A DNA stretch of 64,000 nucleotides from Atherix ibis (taxonomy: Eukaryota; Arthropoda; Insecta; Diptera; Athericidae): the NCBI GenBank assembly GCA_958298945.1, contig OY282607.1:30388500-30452499 (forward strand). Direction: 5' to 3'. Below are positions 36,301-51,300 of the stretch, piece after piece (position 1 is the first letter of the stretch; each line of letters begins with the position of its first letter). The translations under genes and the position numbers were made by a program. The notes beneath the pieces are model-generated. The model made no database searches. It saw only the letters and a list, made by a program, of their open reading frames with translations, and was not told where the DNA came from.

Positions 36301-39300
36301 AGTAAGACCTTGATCTATTTTTCCGGATTTTTTGTAAATGTCTTGTGTTCCGTCAAGCAATGGGGCTGAATAGCCGTTTACCCAAGTATCCATTAGGAAT
36401 GGCCGCCCATTTCTGTCTACCCATCCGATAATGACGTCCGTTTGTGACATACGCTCATCATCACTAAATCCGATTCCAGTCCAAGTCTTTGTATGGCTTG
36501 TCTCGATGTACCAATGCATCTCGTCTCCACGGCCAACGGTTTCCCATTGCGCATAGTACTCGCATTCATGATTTGTTTGATTGCAACCACGTGGATGCCG
36601 CCAATTTCCATAACAGTCATTATCTAATAAATGACCACCTTCAACAGCATGATCATTTTTTTCAACTTCTAAAAGTGTATAAATTAATACACAGTGATTA
36701 AACAAAATTATTTGATTTTTCTACTTTTTTAAATCATACCAAAGAAATTAATCTGAGCTACACCTCGTTGCATTTTGTGACCGTGATACTTGAGTTCGTC
36801 CGGCTGATAAAATTCTTTAACCGACGATGGTTCTGTCTCCAAACCAGATGGAGGGAAATGCACATATGCGCCTGGCTCTTGTCCTTTTGCCCAAATAACA
36901 TGCATTAAGTCATCAGTGAAGCTGTGATCCGTTGGCTCATTGGCCTCAAGTTTCTTCCGGAAGATTATTGTCGTAACACCATTCTCCTCGAAACCAGTGG
37001 CTAATGTCAATTCTGATTTTCCACCCCAGAAATCATCTTTTCGTGGTGTTGATCTATCCCGTGTATAATAATCCCAAACTCGACTTGTCTTACCACGAGC
37101 TGTTCCAATAACCATATCAGTACAATCCATTGGATTGAAATCATACCTTGGCGTATATTTATTTAGCTTCTCGTCTTCATTTTCTTCAAATCATAATAAG
37201 GTAAGAACACAAATATTTAAATTAAAAAAAATAATAATTAGGAGTATTTTAACTAAACGGAATTTAATTTTTAAAAAAACTGTTCATGTTTGTATTTTTT
37301 GTTTAACTACTAAAATTTACTAAAAATGCTTTTTGCCATTTGTACAGTAAAAAAAATTTAATATGTACAAAAAAAAATTGTCAAAACTTAGACAATATCC
37401 AATTATAATTTTATCAATAAGGGCCTTAAATTATTATTGTTTTTTTTTAATTGAATGTTAATAAACTAAAAAAATTGAATGTCTAAAATGTGCGCCCAAA
37501 AAGAAAACAAAATCAAAAATTGATTTTTCCAAACTAGATAACACTATGTGAAACAAATTTAAATACCTGATTTGGTTGATTTTTTCTTAGTTGTTAGATT
37601 AGGATCTGCTTTTGCAATAGGTTCACTACTTGGATGGGGTTCGGAGCTTGGTTCCGGTTCTGATGACGGTTCAGGTTCAGAGGAAGGTTCCGGCTCAGAT
37701 TTTGGCTCCGGCTCCGAAGACGGTTCCGGCTCTGATGAAGGTTCTGGTTCAGTAGTCGGTTCCGGCTCGGAAGCAGGCTCTGGCTCTGAAGAAGGTTCAG
37801 GTTCTGAGGATGGTTCTGGCTCAGAGGTTGGCTCTGGCTCAGAGGATGGTTCTGGTTCTGGTTCGGGTTTAGGTGTTGGTGTAGATTTTGTATTCGGCTC
37901 TGGCTCGGAGGTTGGCTCCGGTTCAGAGGAAGGTTCAGGCTCAGAGGAAGGTTCAGGTGCAGATTCTACTGTATGTGCATGTACTGGTTCAGGCTCTGAA
38001 GAGGGTTCTGGTGTGCTCTGTATATCAGCAGATGGTATACCTAAGAATCAAAGAAATAATGCCTCAAAATTTTTGTGCATTGTGAAATCGAAAGATAAAA
38101 GTATGAACATATCACAGTTAATACTACGGGACGTGCTCTGTAATATCTACTGTGATTATATACAATTTTGAGGTCATTCTTTTTTCGAAACGGAAGAAAT
38201 AGCGATTCTGAAATTATGCTTACTTGTAGTAGATGTATCCCGTCTTCTTCGACCTATTTTCGAGTAAAATTTAAAATAATGCTGATGATCCTTCCTTTTG
38301 ACAAAGTTTTTTTTATTACAAAATATACAGACCTGTTTTTGAACTGACGCGATAGGAAACACTTGTCGCAATAGTGATACCATCTTTGGAAGTCACCTGA
38401 TCGGTGGATAACGCTACTCGCTTGGACTTAGAAGTAGCTAAACTTGATTCAGCTGAAGGTTCCGGTGCAGGTTCTGAAGAAGGTTCCGGTTCAGGTTCCG
38501 AGGACGGTTCTGGTTCTGGGCTGGGCTCCGGACTAGATTCTGGTGGCTTAACTCCAGCATCAAGAATCAAAGGGAAATTTTTGCAGGTTTTTGTTAGGTT
38601 ACGTGGTCGCCATCCGAGACCAACCCATGAAGTACCATTAACAACCATGGCAATTTCGATTTCCTTTTGTTCCTTTAAAACTCTCCAATAGAGTTGGAAT
38701 TGTGGTGAAAGCTGCTTATTTAAGTAACCAGAGAAGTCAATATCGGTTGTTTTGAATGGTGACCCTAAGATAAAATGTACACAAAATTTTCACAATTAAA
38801 TTAATTTTCTCCGCTTATAAATTCTATAATTCTCACTTTTGGTGCATCCTGGTCCAAACCAACCCAAATTGCAATAGCATTGCTTTCGTGGAAGGCTCGT
38901 TCCATTCAAGTCTATACACTGTCCTTGACTACCACAATCTTGATTTTTTTCACATTCTTGCCAATATTGACAACGATCGCCGTAGTATTTCTTGTCACAT
39001 TTACATCTCATAGCAAAGCTTTTTCCATGACCGGAACATGTCTCTCTGAATTCCTTTCGCTCTTTTATATCAACATCCGCGCAAGACCAAAATCGATAAC
39101 CTTTCGACCATTCATCCGCTTGCCGTAGTAATCTTAGTGTACAGTTATCACAGGTAAAACTTTCTGGTAAACGAACCTCATATGATTGTGTTCTAAAAAA
39201 AAATAATAATTAAACCATCAAATATTAAACAACATTTTATTATTGTTTTAATTAAATCTTTTTTTGTTTTATTTTGTTCACTACCTCCAGATAGTAAACT

Positions 39301-42300
39301 AGAAAATAATTGTATTCAACTTACGTGACATCAGTTCTCAGAAATTCGGAATCCTGAACCAATGGAGTTATATCTAGTACAGGCCGTTCAATATGATCGA
39401 GTAGATGCAGTCTAAAACCACCCTGCAATTTAAAAAAGATAAGAGAATCAAAATAAATATTATTTATATTAACAGAATTTTATTTAAATTTTTAAATTTA
39501 AAAAATTACTACGACATATATATATATACTAAAATAGGATAATATGCTCTTAGGTTATATTAATTGCCACTTGTTTACCTTTGAACGGAAAGAAACCTTG
39601 GGACTTGGCATACAAATAATTTCCTTTTTTTCTATTTAAATAACGGCTGCATATAGTTTTCTAAAAAGTCATCTATGACTTAATAACACTTTAATGAAAG
39701 TTATTACTTCTAAATTAATAAATATTGATTATATGATAATGGAAATTACATTTGACAATTATTTTATTAAATTTCTCCTATAATCGTAGGTGTACACTCA
39801 TAATATATTGGGTTGTTCGGAAAGTAATTGTATTTTTTTACACTTAAGCCGAATAATTATATCTATTTTGACAGGTGACATAGCAAGGTTTGCTTGTCAA
39901 AAATTCAATTGATTCTGCATAGTAGTTTTTGGTTGATACCCTTTTAAATATGGAAAGTGAAAAACAGCATTTTCGGCATATTTTACTTTTTTACTATAGA
40001 AAAGATAAAAATGCTGTTCAAGCAAGAAAAAAAATTATCCGATGTGTATGGAGAAGATGTGTTAAGTGGGCGCCAGTGCTAAAACTGGTTTGCAAAATTT
40101 CGATCCGGCAATTTTGATCTCGAAGATGCACCACGTTTTTGAAGGCCAGTTGAAGTTGATGAAGCCATAATAAAGGCATTAATTGATGCAAACCGGCGAA
40201 TAACAACTTGTGAGATTGCTGAGAGATTAAATTTATCGAATTCGACGGTTCATTATTATTTGAAACGACTATGTTTAATATCAAAAATTTGGGCCGTAGC
40301 ATTGACGTTTGTGATTTGCTTCTCAAACGCCAAGAAAATGATCCATTTTTGAAGCGTATCATCACTGGGGGGGACGAGAAATGGGTTGTCTAGAACAATG
40401 TTAAGCGCAAAAGATCTTGGAATAGAAAAGATGAACTGGCTCAAAGGACTTCGAAAGACAATATTCATCAATAAAAGGTTATGCTATCTGTTTGGTGGGA
40501 TTTCAAAGGAATCGTTTATTTTGAGCTTCTACCGAGCAACACAACGATCAAGTCTGAAGGGTACTGTCATCAGTTGGACAAATTGAATGATTCAATTAAA
40601 GAAAAAATACCAGAATAAAATACTAACTCACTATAAGAAAATCGTCTTACATTCTTTATTTAAAAAAAAAAAAAAATTACCGAACAACCCAATATTATAG
40701 TAAATATCTTAGTTAATTTATAAAAAAATATAAAAATAAAATAAAAAATACTTTTGAGAATGTTAGGAAGTTGTGTTTTTGTTGTTCATTACGAAAATTT
40801 TGGTCAACGATGTGTTCTGGTATTATTTAACGTGGGCCGCCAACGAAATCCAGACAATTGCAGCTTCATCTTCTCACCCAGCTTTATCAAATCCAACTTT
40901 CATTTCTTCCTCAGCCTTGAGAACCTCCCATTCCTTAACAATTGCTTTAACTACTTCATGCGTTTGAACATTTCACAGGTTAATTCTAACTTTATGGTAA
41001 GTTGCTTTCTTCCAACGTATTGACTTTAAGTTATATCCTCTATGGTAAGCTGCCTAGACTAAACCATTTCTTTTTTTACCATTACTTAAATTCCTGCCTG
41101 CTTGTAGTAAGCATGAAGCCATTAAACAATCTTTCCGTCAAGTCCATCTTAATAATGGCGGTCTAATCCAACTCTAAAATTCATTTTCTTGAGGCCAGCG
41201 ACCTCCACCATAGTCTTCTTTTAAAGATCATTTTTCGATTTCATTTTTTTGCTTCCATCTGGTCTCCTCGACATAAATCACCAGTAAGCTCTAGGGTAAT
41301 ACTCAGTAACCAGTTACAAGCTAGTTACTCTAACTGATGGTGCTAAGGCTTAGCTAAACTTTTACTACCTTCTGCAGTGATGGTACCCGGGATAACAACT
41401 GGTATCCTTTACCATCAGTCCAAAAACTGTACCTGCGGCTTGTGTATCAACCACAGGCAACACGTTTCAGCCAAAAGCACCTCATCTTGAGGACTTAACG
41501 TCCGCAACAAATATTTTTTTTTTTAATTTTTACACCATCACCCAAACTTTTACCCCAGAACCATACTTTTCGTTTTAAGAGTATATCATAGGTATAATAA
41601 GGAATCTTGCGAATTCCAGGTACTACAAGGCCAATAGAGATCCGTGTGCTCACTAAACCCGAAGGCACTTTTGGTACTCATTTTAGTTTTATCTTTCTTC
41701 CAGAAATACTCCCTTGCCGGAAGCGTTGAGAAATAGTGCAAAACAAACCTCGATCAGGGAGGCTTTCGAAAACGGATGAAAATGAGGAATGAGTGGAGGT
41801 TGTTGTAAAGTTCAGTACCCCTGACAAAAGGCTCAGAAAGAGTATTGTTCGTATTTGATCGAAGATAGTAGATACTTGGATGCTCAACCATGACAACGGG
41901 CCTGGTCACACGGCTATCTCCATCAACGAGTTTTTGTCAGAAAACACTATTTCTGTGGTTTCTCAGCCATCCAATTCCCCTGCTCTTAGTCCGTATAACA
42001 TTTTCTGTTCTCCAATAGGTACCAAAAAACATATGAAAGGACGTAATCTTAATATTCTAAATATCAACCGAAGGACTTTAACCTGATAGCTGAAAGCGAT
42101 TCTAGTTGAAGCCCTCCAGCTACGAAAATTGTTACAAAAAAGTAAAGTATTATTTTGCCACAACTAATATACGACTGTATTTATACCATTAAAATTACTT
42201 TATTTTGAAATATGTTTTTTTTTGTTTGGGAAATTTCATAAAATACCATGTGAAATATTATTTTCAGTTATATAAAGGCACTATCATGATATTGTAGATT

Positions 42301-45300
42301 AAAATTCAAAAGATAAATACGACTAAACAAAGTAGGAACTTTACTTGTAAATTAAAATAAAAACAAAATTTTAAACAATATCATAACATAGAAATAAATA
42401 AAATCAATAAATATAGGTGTAACTGTTTGACGACATTCTATAAGAACTATCGATGATATCATTTCCAAGTAAAAGTTTTTGTCATGCAATATGATAAGAA
42501 CTAACGTTAAATTTTCAATTCTTTTATATTGAGAAAAACTATCAAATATAACCTGTTGTTAAATGATTGCTGACTAGTTAAACCTGTAAGATGGTGGTTG
42601 GGTTGGCTGCCTTCGAAAAGGCCCAAAGAGCCCTGACCACTTTCTCGATTTCCATTTTGATCACAATGAAAAAATCCGATCGGGAAATCGAGTCTTTTAA
42701 AAAAGTAACGAAACTAAATCCTTCACGTTTCATGTTTAGCAAAATTTGTATAATCGATTTACATTAATTTTATTGGAGTTTTTTTTTATATTTCTTAATT
42801 TATTTTTAAATAAATAGACTAATAGATTTATGATAATCGAAATTTACTAATATTATTTACAATTTAAACACTTTTCTGATTAAGCCGATTAAAAGATAAA
42901 ATATTTTTTAAATATTGTATTTCACAACTGTAATGATAGTGTATCGTTGTTTTTGTTCAACACCTTTCTGATAAGATAACAATTTTTCCAAATATAAAGA
43001 ATGCAATAATAATTATCTTTGTTGCAATAAATTTTATTGATGGTTTTTAATTGATTCAATGGGGGAGGGTGGGAAAAGAGGCACCCATTCCATACTATTA
43101 ATAATATAATTTATTTATTACGCCTTATCACTTTCTATATGATATTGATATCATTGTATCAAAATATATTATGTTATTGAATAAAAAATAATTAAAGTGA
43201 AAATTGGCTCAAATAAAACTTAATTAAAAATGTTTACAAAAATTTATATTTTTTTAGGGTAGATAACGGACGACAAGACGTTCGTCAATCAAAAAACTAA
43301 CTTCGATATAAATATCAGCTCTATTCCAAATATGAAACTTTTTTTTTCCAAATATAAATATAAAATAATATCTACAATTCCAAATATAAATATAAAATAA
43401 TATCTACAATTACTAGTGAATGGGTGAAAAAAAGATTGTTTAAAGAAAAATATCTTTAAAAAATATAATAAACGATAAAAATATGCGTACAAAATTCTTC
43501 ATTATTTTTCCGGGAAGTGGTTATTATAGTATGTCAAGATTGCTGGAATATATGCGGAAACTAAAAATAATGTAAAATCATGCGCGTCGCTCAATTTAAA
43601 CGACTTGAAAACAAGTTTCCTAATTAAATGCGTACACAAACATTGCGTTTAAAGTTGGAGAAACACTCACCCTTACGCAATCGGAAAGACTTTCACTCAA
43701 CGTGAAAGCCAAAAAAAAATTTGCGAAAAATTCACGTTTTACAGCAAATTTAAGCATTTTAATATACACGTACACTACCAGCGTAAAGTCTACGACCACC
43801 TTGATAACATTTTTTTTTAAAATCTCTCGTCAAAATGCTATTATAACCTTCAATGTATAATATACTATAAAGTATATTCGAATATATTACCGTATAAAAA
43901 ATTTATATTTTGCTTAAATATTTTTAAAAAAATTGTAATTTTTATTTATGTCCCTTTTTTGACATAACAGGCCAACTACAATTACCAGGTTTCTGGCCTT
44001 TGTTTGTTGGAGGTAAAAACAAATGTTAAGTTTCTATGACGCATCGCTTACGGAGAATTGATGGAACATGGGCTAAAACTGACAGAAACAAAGCAGATAC
44101 ACATGCAGATTACCTTGCAAAAACATTAACTCCATTCGAAGACGCAATGGACAGAACTCATTCTATAAAAATCGAAATAGAACTAACTATTCCCTTATCT
44201 ATGAGTCTTCCCCTAAAAGCCTTAATTCCTTACAAAGTTGCTAATATAATCAAATACCGTTCCAAAAATAATACTCCCGCCTAGGAACAACTTCCTAAAA
44301 GATCAATAGTCTTCCTTGCTACACTATATAATTCCATCTTTCCTTAATCCTTTGAAAACTCTGGATTATAAAAATGATCGTTAAAAAAAATAAAGCAATG
44401 AAAAAATAATCCTCCGCCGCTTACATCCCTTAATCGATTCCTCGAGCAGTAGAGCACTATAAATTTAATTCCCACCCATAAATTTGGTTTCCGCTCCGAA
44501 TCGAGTCGTCGTCTTCATTGCATCATCTTTAGAAAAAAAAGAGTATTGTTCTGGTCTGTTTCTTGATATAAGTCAAGCTTTTGATAGAGTATGACACCCA
44601 GGCTTACTCAACAGGATTCTTCTTTCTACCTATTTCCTAGTCCTGAAATCATTCCTTTCCAACCGACCTTCCAAGTAAACGAATCGAACGAACTCTCGAA
44701 TATCTCTTCGATTTTGACTGGTGTTCCACAACATTTACACATCTGACATACCAATCTATGTCAATACCTTCTTTGCTACACACGCTAATGATACGGCCTG
44801 CCTTCCATTTGAAAAAAGTCTCAACCTCCTTCCGAAATCCTCCAGACTCAAGTCCAAACCCTCCAAGACTGGTTTACCAAGTGGAAAATGAAAGTTGAAA
44901 CATAAACCATGTTCTCCCATAAACGTTAATGACAGTGCCATACTACAACACACCAAAGTTTGGTACATGGGACAAACGTCCTAAACTTTTATACAATGCC
45001 GTACTGAAATCCATATGGACTTACGCACTAGAACTCTGGGGTCTCACTAAGCCTTGGACGGATTCCCGTCGAATCCAATCCCTTTAGTCAAAAATACTCC
45101 GTAACATTGTCGACGTTCCCATTTGTTTGTGTTCATTGTGATCTTGAAGTCCCATTTGGTTGTAATAGTAACTTCCAATCCCGTATATCCAATCATACTA
45201 TTCCCCTTGTTCGAGAGCTATCCTCCGCTTTCCTCTCCAGAAAAGACTTTACTTAAATAAAGCTGCACTGCTGAGGACTTTACAAATATATTTGGACGGA

Positions 45301-48300
45301 AAAAGAAGAAGAATCTGCGTGCGTCAGAGTACTGATGAAAAAATGCTGCCAAAAAAATGCTACCAACCGTGAAAGACCGTGGCTCGATTATGGTTTGAGG
45401 TTGCTTTCTTAATATTTTAGAGAGCAAAAAAAAACTCCCGTTCGAATTTCGGTTAACTAGTGAAGAATTCATTATGCAGTAGGATAACGATCCAAAATAT
45501 AGTTTAAAAGTATGTTCAAAATAAAAAACAAGAACGTATTTTGGAAAATATTCAATGTCCACCATAATCACTCGATCCCAGATCCATAGAAGTTTTTTGC
45601 GATGAGATAAACAGAATAGTGCGGTAAGTCTGCCCATCACCCAAGGAAGACTTGTGTAGGATAATTTTGCAACAGTATTTCATAGGAAACAATAAAAAAA
45701 AAATGATCGACTAAATGTCTAGAATCGTTCAAAAGCAATTTCAGCATTTTTTAAAAATTTTATAAAAATTAAAATTAAATTGTTTATTTGAATTTCGGAG
45801 TTTTATATTAACTTTCTTCCTAAAACCAAAGTGGGGAGTGTATGTTCATATGTATTCGTGAATATAAATGTTAAAAAAATTATAAAGAACATCCTTTATA
45901 ATAAATAAATACTAGATTTCCCTTATAATATGAGTAAATTATATGCGATATTTTCAAGTGGCCTATTGATAAAATCTGAATAGTTTTTTATTTTACATTT
46001 GCGAATATTTACATTTCATTGAACATTTTTGCAAATTCATTATCAAAGGAAGAATTTGTTTACAATGGTTTTTGTAAATAAGATAAAATTGAACTAATGC
46101 TGTGCCAATTTCTTTATAAACGAGTGACATACTTCAATTAAAATTAGTTTGTTTTTGAAATTTAATTAGTTACAATTTTATACTAGTTGATAGATAATTT
46201 TATATTAATTTTAAAATGGAAAATTTTATTCGAATGAATTTATTATTATTTATAACTGTTTATATTCTAATTGATCGAATAAATGGAGAAGGAAATGTTG
46301 AAATTAGTGCTAGAGCTGTTGGACGATCATGTTATTCATGTATTGGAATTCAGTGTACTAGAACCACTTTAATAAATAATACAGAATCTTGCGGAGATCC
46401 TGCTGACATATGTGTTACCACATATATTGGATGTAATGAAAATAAAAATAAATCTTTTCTTATTTAAAAAGAAAATATAATAATTTATTTAAAATTTTGA
46501 TTAAAATCATTAGCCGGCATACAATTTCGTGGTTGCTATTCAGCATTGCCAGATGACGAAAGATGGAAATGTGAGAATAACGATTTGAATTTATGCCATA
46601 AGTGTGCCAGTGAATTATGCAATAACCTTGGTCCAGTTGCATCGAGTTGTCTTGTTTGCAGTTCATCTGATGTATAATTATCTTATCCTAAATGGATATA
46701 CTTAGAACGTGGATTATTTAATATATATTTTTAGAATTCGGATTGTCTACAGAATCCCACAGCACTCAAAGCAGTTCGATGTCCAATTTCAACAGCATCT
46801 AACTCTTATTGTTTCGTACAATACGAAGGATCACGCACAATTAGAGGCTGTGCTACGACGCCAGTACAACAGCGAGATTGTTATACAAATCCTAATAAAT
46901 GCAGCTTCTGCTTACCAGCCCAAATACCCGAATGTAATAATATTGAATTTCCTGCGAACCGACGTACATGCATATCCTGTAATAGTGACAATTGCAATTC
47001 GAAAACCACTTCTACCGAGTATTGTGAATCAACTAATGATCAATGCGTGGCAATCAACGTGAATGGTATAAAAATCGCACTCCTTTATTGATTAATTAAA
47101 GGTGTTTTTTTCAGCTTAAGATAAATCTATTTTTATATTTATATTCGATAATAGGTAAACAAATTAAGAAATGTGTAGGAGGAATGAGTCAAACCGAATC
47201 AAGTTACTGCAATTCTCACTCTCAACAATGTGTCAAATGTTCTGAAACGAATTGTAATCGAAATGATCCCCCAGGAGATGGTAGCAGTACTGAAGGTACA
47301 ACTGTTAGTGGAGGTACAACTGCTAGTGGTGGCACAACTTCCGCAACTGGAGGAACAACTTCAAATCCTGGAGGATCCACCGCCGCACCAGGAAGTTCTA
47401 CAACAGGCAACCCTGATAAAAATTCTGCCAACGGTATTAACAACGTTTCCACAACGTTTTTCTATGGATTTATATTGATTATACTCTTTTTTAAATTTTA
47501 ATTGTGTTAAAATTTTATCGACTGTAAAAGTAAATTATAAAAAATAAAACAAAACTAATAATAGAAATTTCAAACAGTTCTATAAAGACAGTGTGCATTT
47601 TAATTTTCAAATGCAAGCCTCCGTTAACAAGTCACACTATATAAATATTTACATATATGTTTAGTGTGTTTTGGAATAACATTACTCCATAGTTAATCAA
47701 ATAGATGTGAATTTCTATCAATTCAACTTATTTTTAATTTTGTAGTTACTTTTGCGTATGAGAAATTGCACATTGCGTCCAAGACTATGTATGACTTATC
47801 AACAATATTCAATAAATTTTTTTACGAGGACATCTTAAATTAATACGTGTACTTATATTCGTATTTATATTGTAGTAAAAATTTTCAGTAAAAATAATGT
47901 TCACTAAAAATTTTCAGTAAAAATTGTCAGTTAAAATTTTCATTAAAAATTTTCAATAAAAGTTTTCAGTAAAAATTTTCAGTAAAAATTTTCAGTTAAA
48001 TTTTTCAGTAAAATTTTTCAGTAAAAATTTTCTATAAAAGTTTTCAGTAAAAATTTTCAGAGAAAATTTTCAGCAAAAATTTTCAAAATTTTCTGTCAAA
48101 ATTTTATTTTTTACTAAAATTATTTTTTCAATAAAAATAATTTTAGTAAAAATAATGTTCACTAAAAATTTTCAGTAAAAATTGTCAGTAAAAATTTTCA
48201 TTAAAAATTTTCAATAAAAGTTTTCTGTCAAAATTTTCAATAAAAATTTTCAGTTAAATTTTTCAGTAGAAGTTTTCAGTAAAAATTTTCTATAAAAGTT

Positions 48301-51300
48301 TTCAGCAAAAATTTTCTGTAAAACTTTTCAGTAAAAATTTTCAGTCAAATTTTTCAGTAAAAATGTTCAGTAAAAATGTTCAGTAAAATGTTCAGTAAAA
48401 ATCCTCAGAGATAATTTTCAGCAAAAATTTTCAGTAAAAATTTTCAGTAAAAATGTTCAGTAAAAATGTTCAGTAAAAATTTTCAGTTAAAATGTTCAGT
48501 AAAAATTTTCAGTAAAAATGTTCAGTAAAAATTTTCAAAGAAAATTTTCAGTAAAAATGTTCAGTAAAAATGTTCAGTAAAAATGTTCAGTAAAATGTAC
48601 AGTAAAAATTTTCAGAGAAAATTTTCAGCAAAAATTTTCAAAGAAAATTTTTAGTAAAAATTTTTAGAGAAAATTTTCAGTAAAAATTTTCAGAGAAAAT
48701 TTTCAGTAAAATTGTTTAACATAGTAAAAGTTTTCAGTAAAAATTTTTAGTAAAAACTTTCAGTAAAAATGTTCAGTAAAAATGTTCAGTAAAAATTTTC
48801 AGTAAAAATGTTCAGTAAAAATTTTTTAGTAAACATTTTGTGCAAAAATTTTTAGTAAATTAATATTTGAACGATATTGAACCGTTTCAATATATAGATA
48901 AGAAAAGATTTTCGTACCTATCTACATACAATTATTTTTATCTTATATAATACAACTGTCAAATAATTGACTATTCCTACATAAACACCAAAAGTGCCTA
49001 TATACACTATTTTTTCAGTAAAAATATTAATTTGAAATTAATAAAAATAATGAAATCACTTGGAGTAAACCGATACATTCTCAAATAATATTTATTGTAA
49101 TCATTTTTTAAATTTCAAATTAAAATAAAATACAACAATCTGATATGTAATCGTTTATAGATTATTAGTATTACTGTTGTTTATCATGTTTGGTTTATCT
49201 TAAACTATGATAACTTTACCTATTTGCTGTGGACAATTTAATAAATTTACGTAAGCAGTAATAAATATCGATCAAGTAATATCAGTTGATGGTTTACATT
49301 CTAGTAAGGAAGAGTATTCATTAATTGATATACATAGTTTGGATTTGTTTTTTTTTTAAATATTTTTTCGTGAAAATGTGCTGTTTCAAAACTTTTTATA
49401 TCATTTTAACTGTATACGTTTGTTTTGGTACGTTTAAAATATAAATATACATATTTAATATATTTGAATCAAAACCTATGGATAATTCAAAAAACTATGG
49501 ACAAAGTATTCAAACAACTCTTATAGTTAATAATAAATACATTTACTCGTATATTATAAAAATATGATAGTTATATGAAAATAATAAATTTTTGTGAAAA
49601 ATTTGTTTTCATAAGTTCACCTACATAAGGTTATATAATGTACAGATTTGGTTAGAAAAAGTTTTCAGATTCAGTTGAAATTCTCTTTTTAAAAAATAAA
49701 AATAAAAATTAAATATAATAAGAGCAATTAAAATTTTATATCAATATTTAAATCATACAAATTTTCTGAAAAACAATATATTTTGAGCAATCAATGGCAA
49801 CAGTTCAACGTTACAATCATATTATTTTGTTATATTAAATTACATCCAAAATATACTATTAACAAAATTATTGAAGAAAAATTTATAGGGCATAGTCCAA
49901 AGAGTTTTAATTTTCTTATTTCATTATTAAAAGTTGCAAACTGCTTTGAAAAAATAAGCAGACTTTGATCTAAATGTTAAGCCCCGAATACAATTGCGTC
50001 GAGCGACTGAAAGAGCACTGTTGAAAATTTTTTTATAACTTTCATAATCTTATGGAAGTACATGTACAATTCCGAGCAGCAACCAAAAGGAATATAATCT
50101 CTTATTTGAAGTCACATTCATAGTACTGCCAATATGCGCATTTTTAACAACATGTCATATGACAGCATTGTTGAAATTAAAATCATAAGGAAGATTATTG
50201 CATATTAATGTTCAGTGGACTAAAAAAGTGAATTATTTTTTTTTTTAATTATTTGTTTATTTATTTAAGGAGTTAGATGATGAGAAGTGTTCCTGGGAAC
50301 GGTCACTGAGGATAATTCTCTCACAAGAGAATTGAGATAATATGGTAAACGAGCATGAAACTTTTTATAACGAGGAACATTAAACTTTTTGTAACGAGAA
50401 ACAAATATTTCACATATAAAAGAAACTTTGGGATCTGATATATGACAGTTTTTCGCAAATAATAAGAAGCTTTCATAATTCTACGAAGTTTTTTTGACTA
50501 ATTGAATTGGATACGTTTGGAGTTGGAAAGCTTGATAGAGCCCCAAGAGTTCTAGTTCATAGGTACCAATAGGTTTAAGTACTGAAATCGTTTGAGTCTC
50601 GTATGTGGATTTCAGATCAATTGTTTGTCAAGATGTAGTTTGTCAAGTAACGCACTCCATCTTTTTGACAAATTATACTGTCATTAATTTACTTGAACGT
50701 TTTTCTGTTCATTTACTTTTACTCTTCACTTTAAGTTTGATGATACTGTTTTGTGAAATATTGGAGGTAAAGAGAGGATTTTCTTGGGTTGTTAGCATAG
50801 TTGTGTCGTCTGAGTAAATTGCAGCGAGCGTGTTAGGACATGAGGGATATCGAAACTGTAGATATTATATAGCATAGGGCCAAAGATACTACCCAATTAT
50901 CACCGGCGAATATAAGGGATATTGTCAACTGTCAAAGATATACAGATACTTGAAAATACTGTTGTGAGAGGTATGATTGTATTTTCAGATAGTAAGTGTA
51001 GGGAAGGACGTGTTTCAATTTCCAGAGTAAGCCAGAGTACCAGACACGGTCAAATACATGTGATTTTACCTCAAAGAAATTAGGGATAGAACTGTTTCTA
51101 GGATAGAACTGTTTTAGAAGCAGTTTCTCAAAATTTTTAGCTAGGATTTGGAGTAAGAAGCTCAGTGCACGGGTTTATTGGGTTTAGGAAAATTTCTTAT
51201 TGGGTTTTTTACGATTGAAAATTTCTAGATCGATCGAAAGTACGTGATGCGAAAAATTTACTATTATAAATGTATGTGAAAAAGATTATGTTTTTTGAGG

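Noticed and set aside
37572..38171. 199-codon plus-strand frame rich in Gly-Ser ([12 protein letters not shown])
   Set aside because: It is the antisense shadow of the PEPSSEPEP repeat exon. The minus strand has matching splice sites, phase and flanking DOMON sequence.
47222..47452. Pro/Val-rich minus frame in the last exon of the three-module gene
   Set aside because: Antisense of the Thr/Gly stalk repeat.
47876..48860. Possible CRISPR-like array
   Set aside because: Units are contiguous, with no spacers of unique sequence, and the genome is eukaryotic. It is a simple minisatellite.
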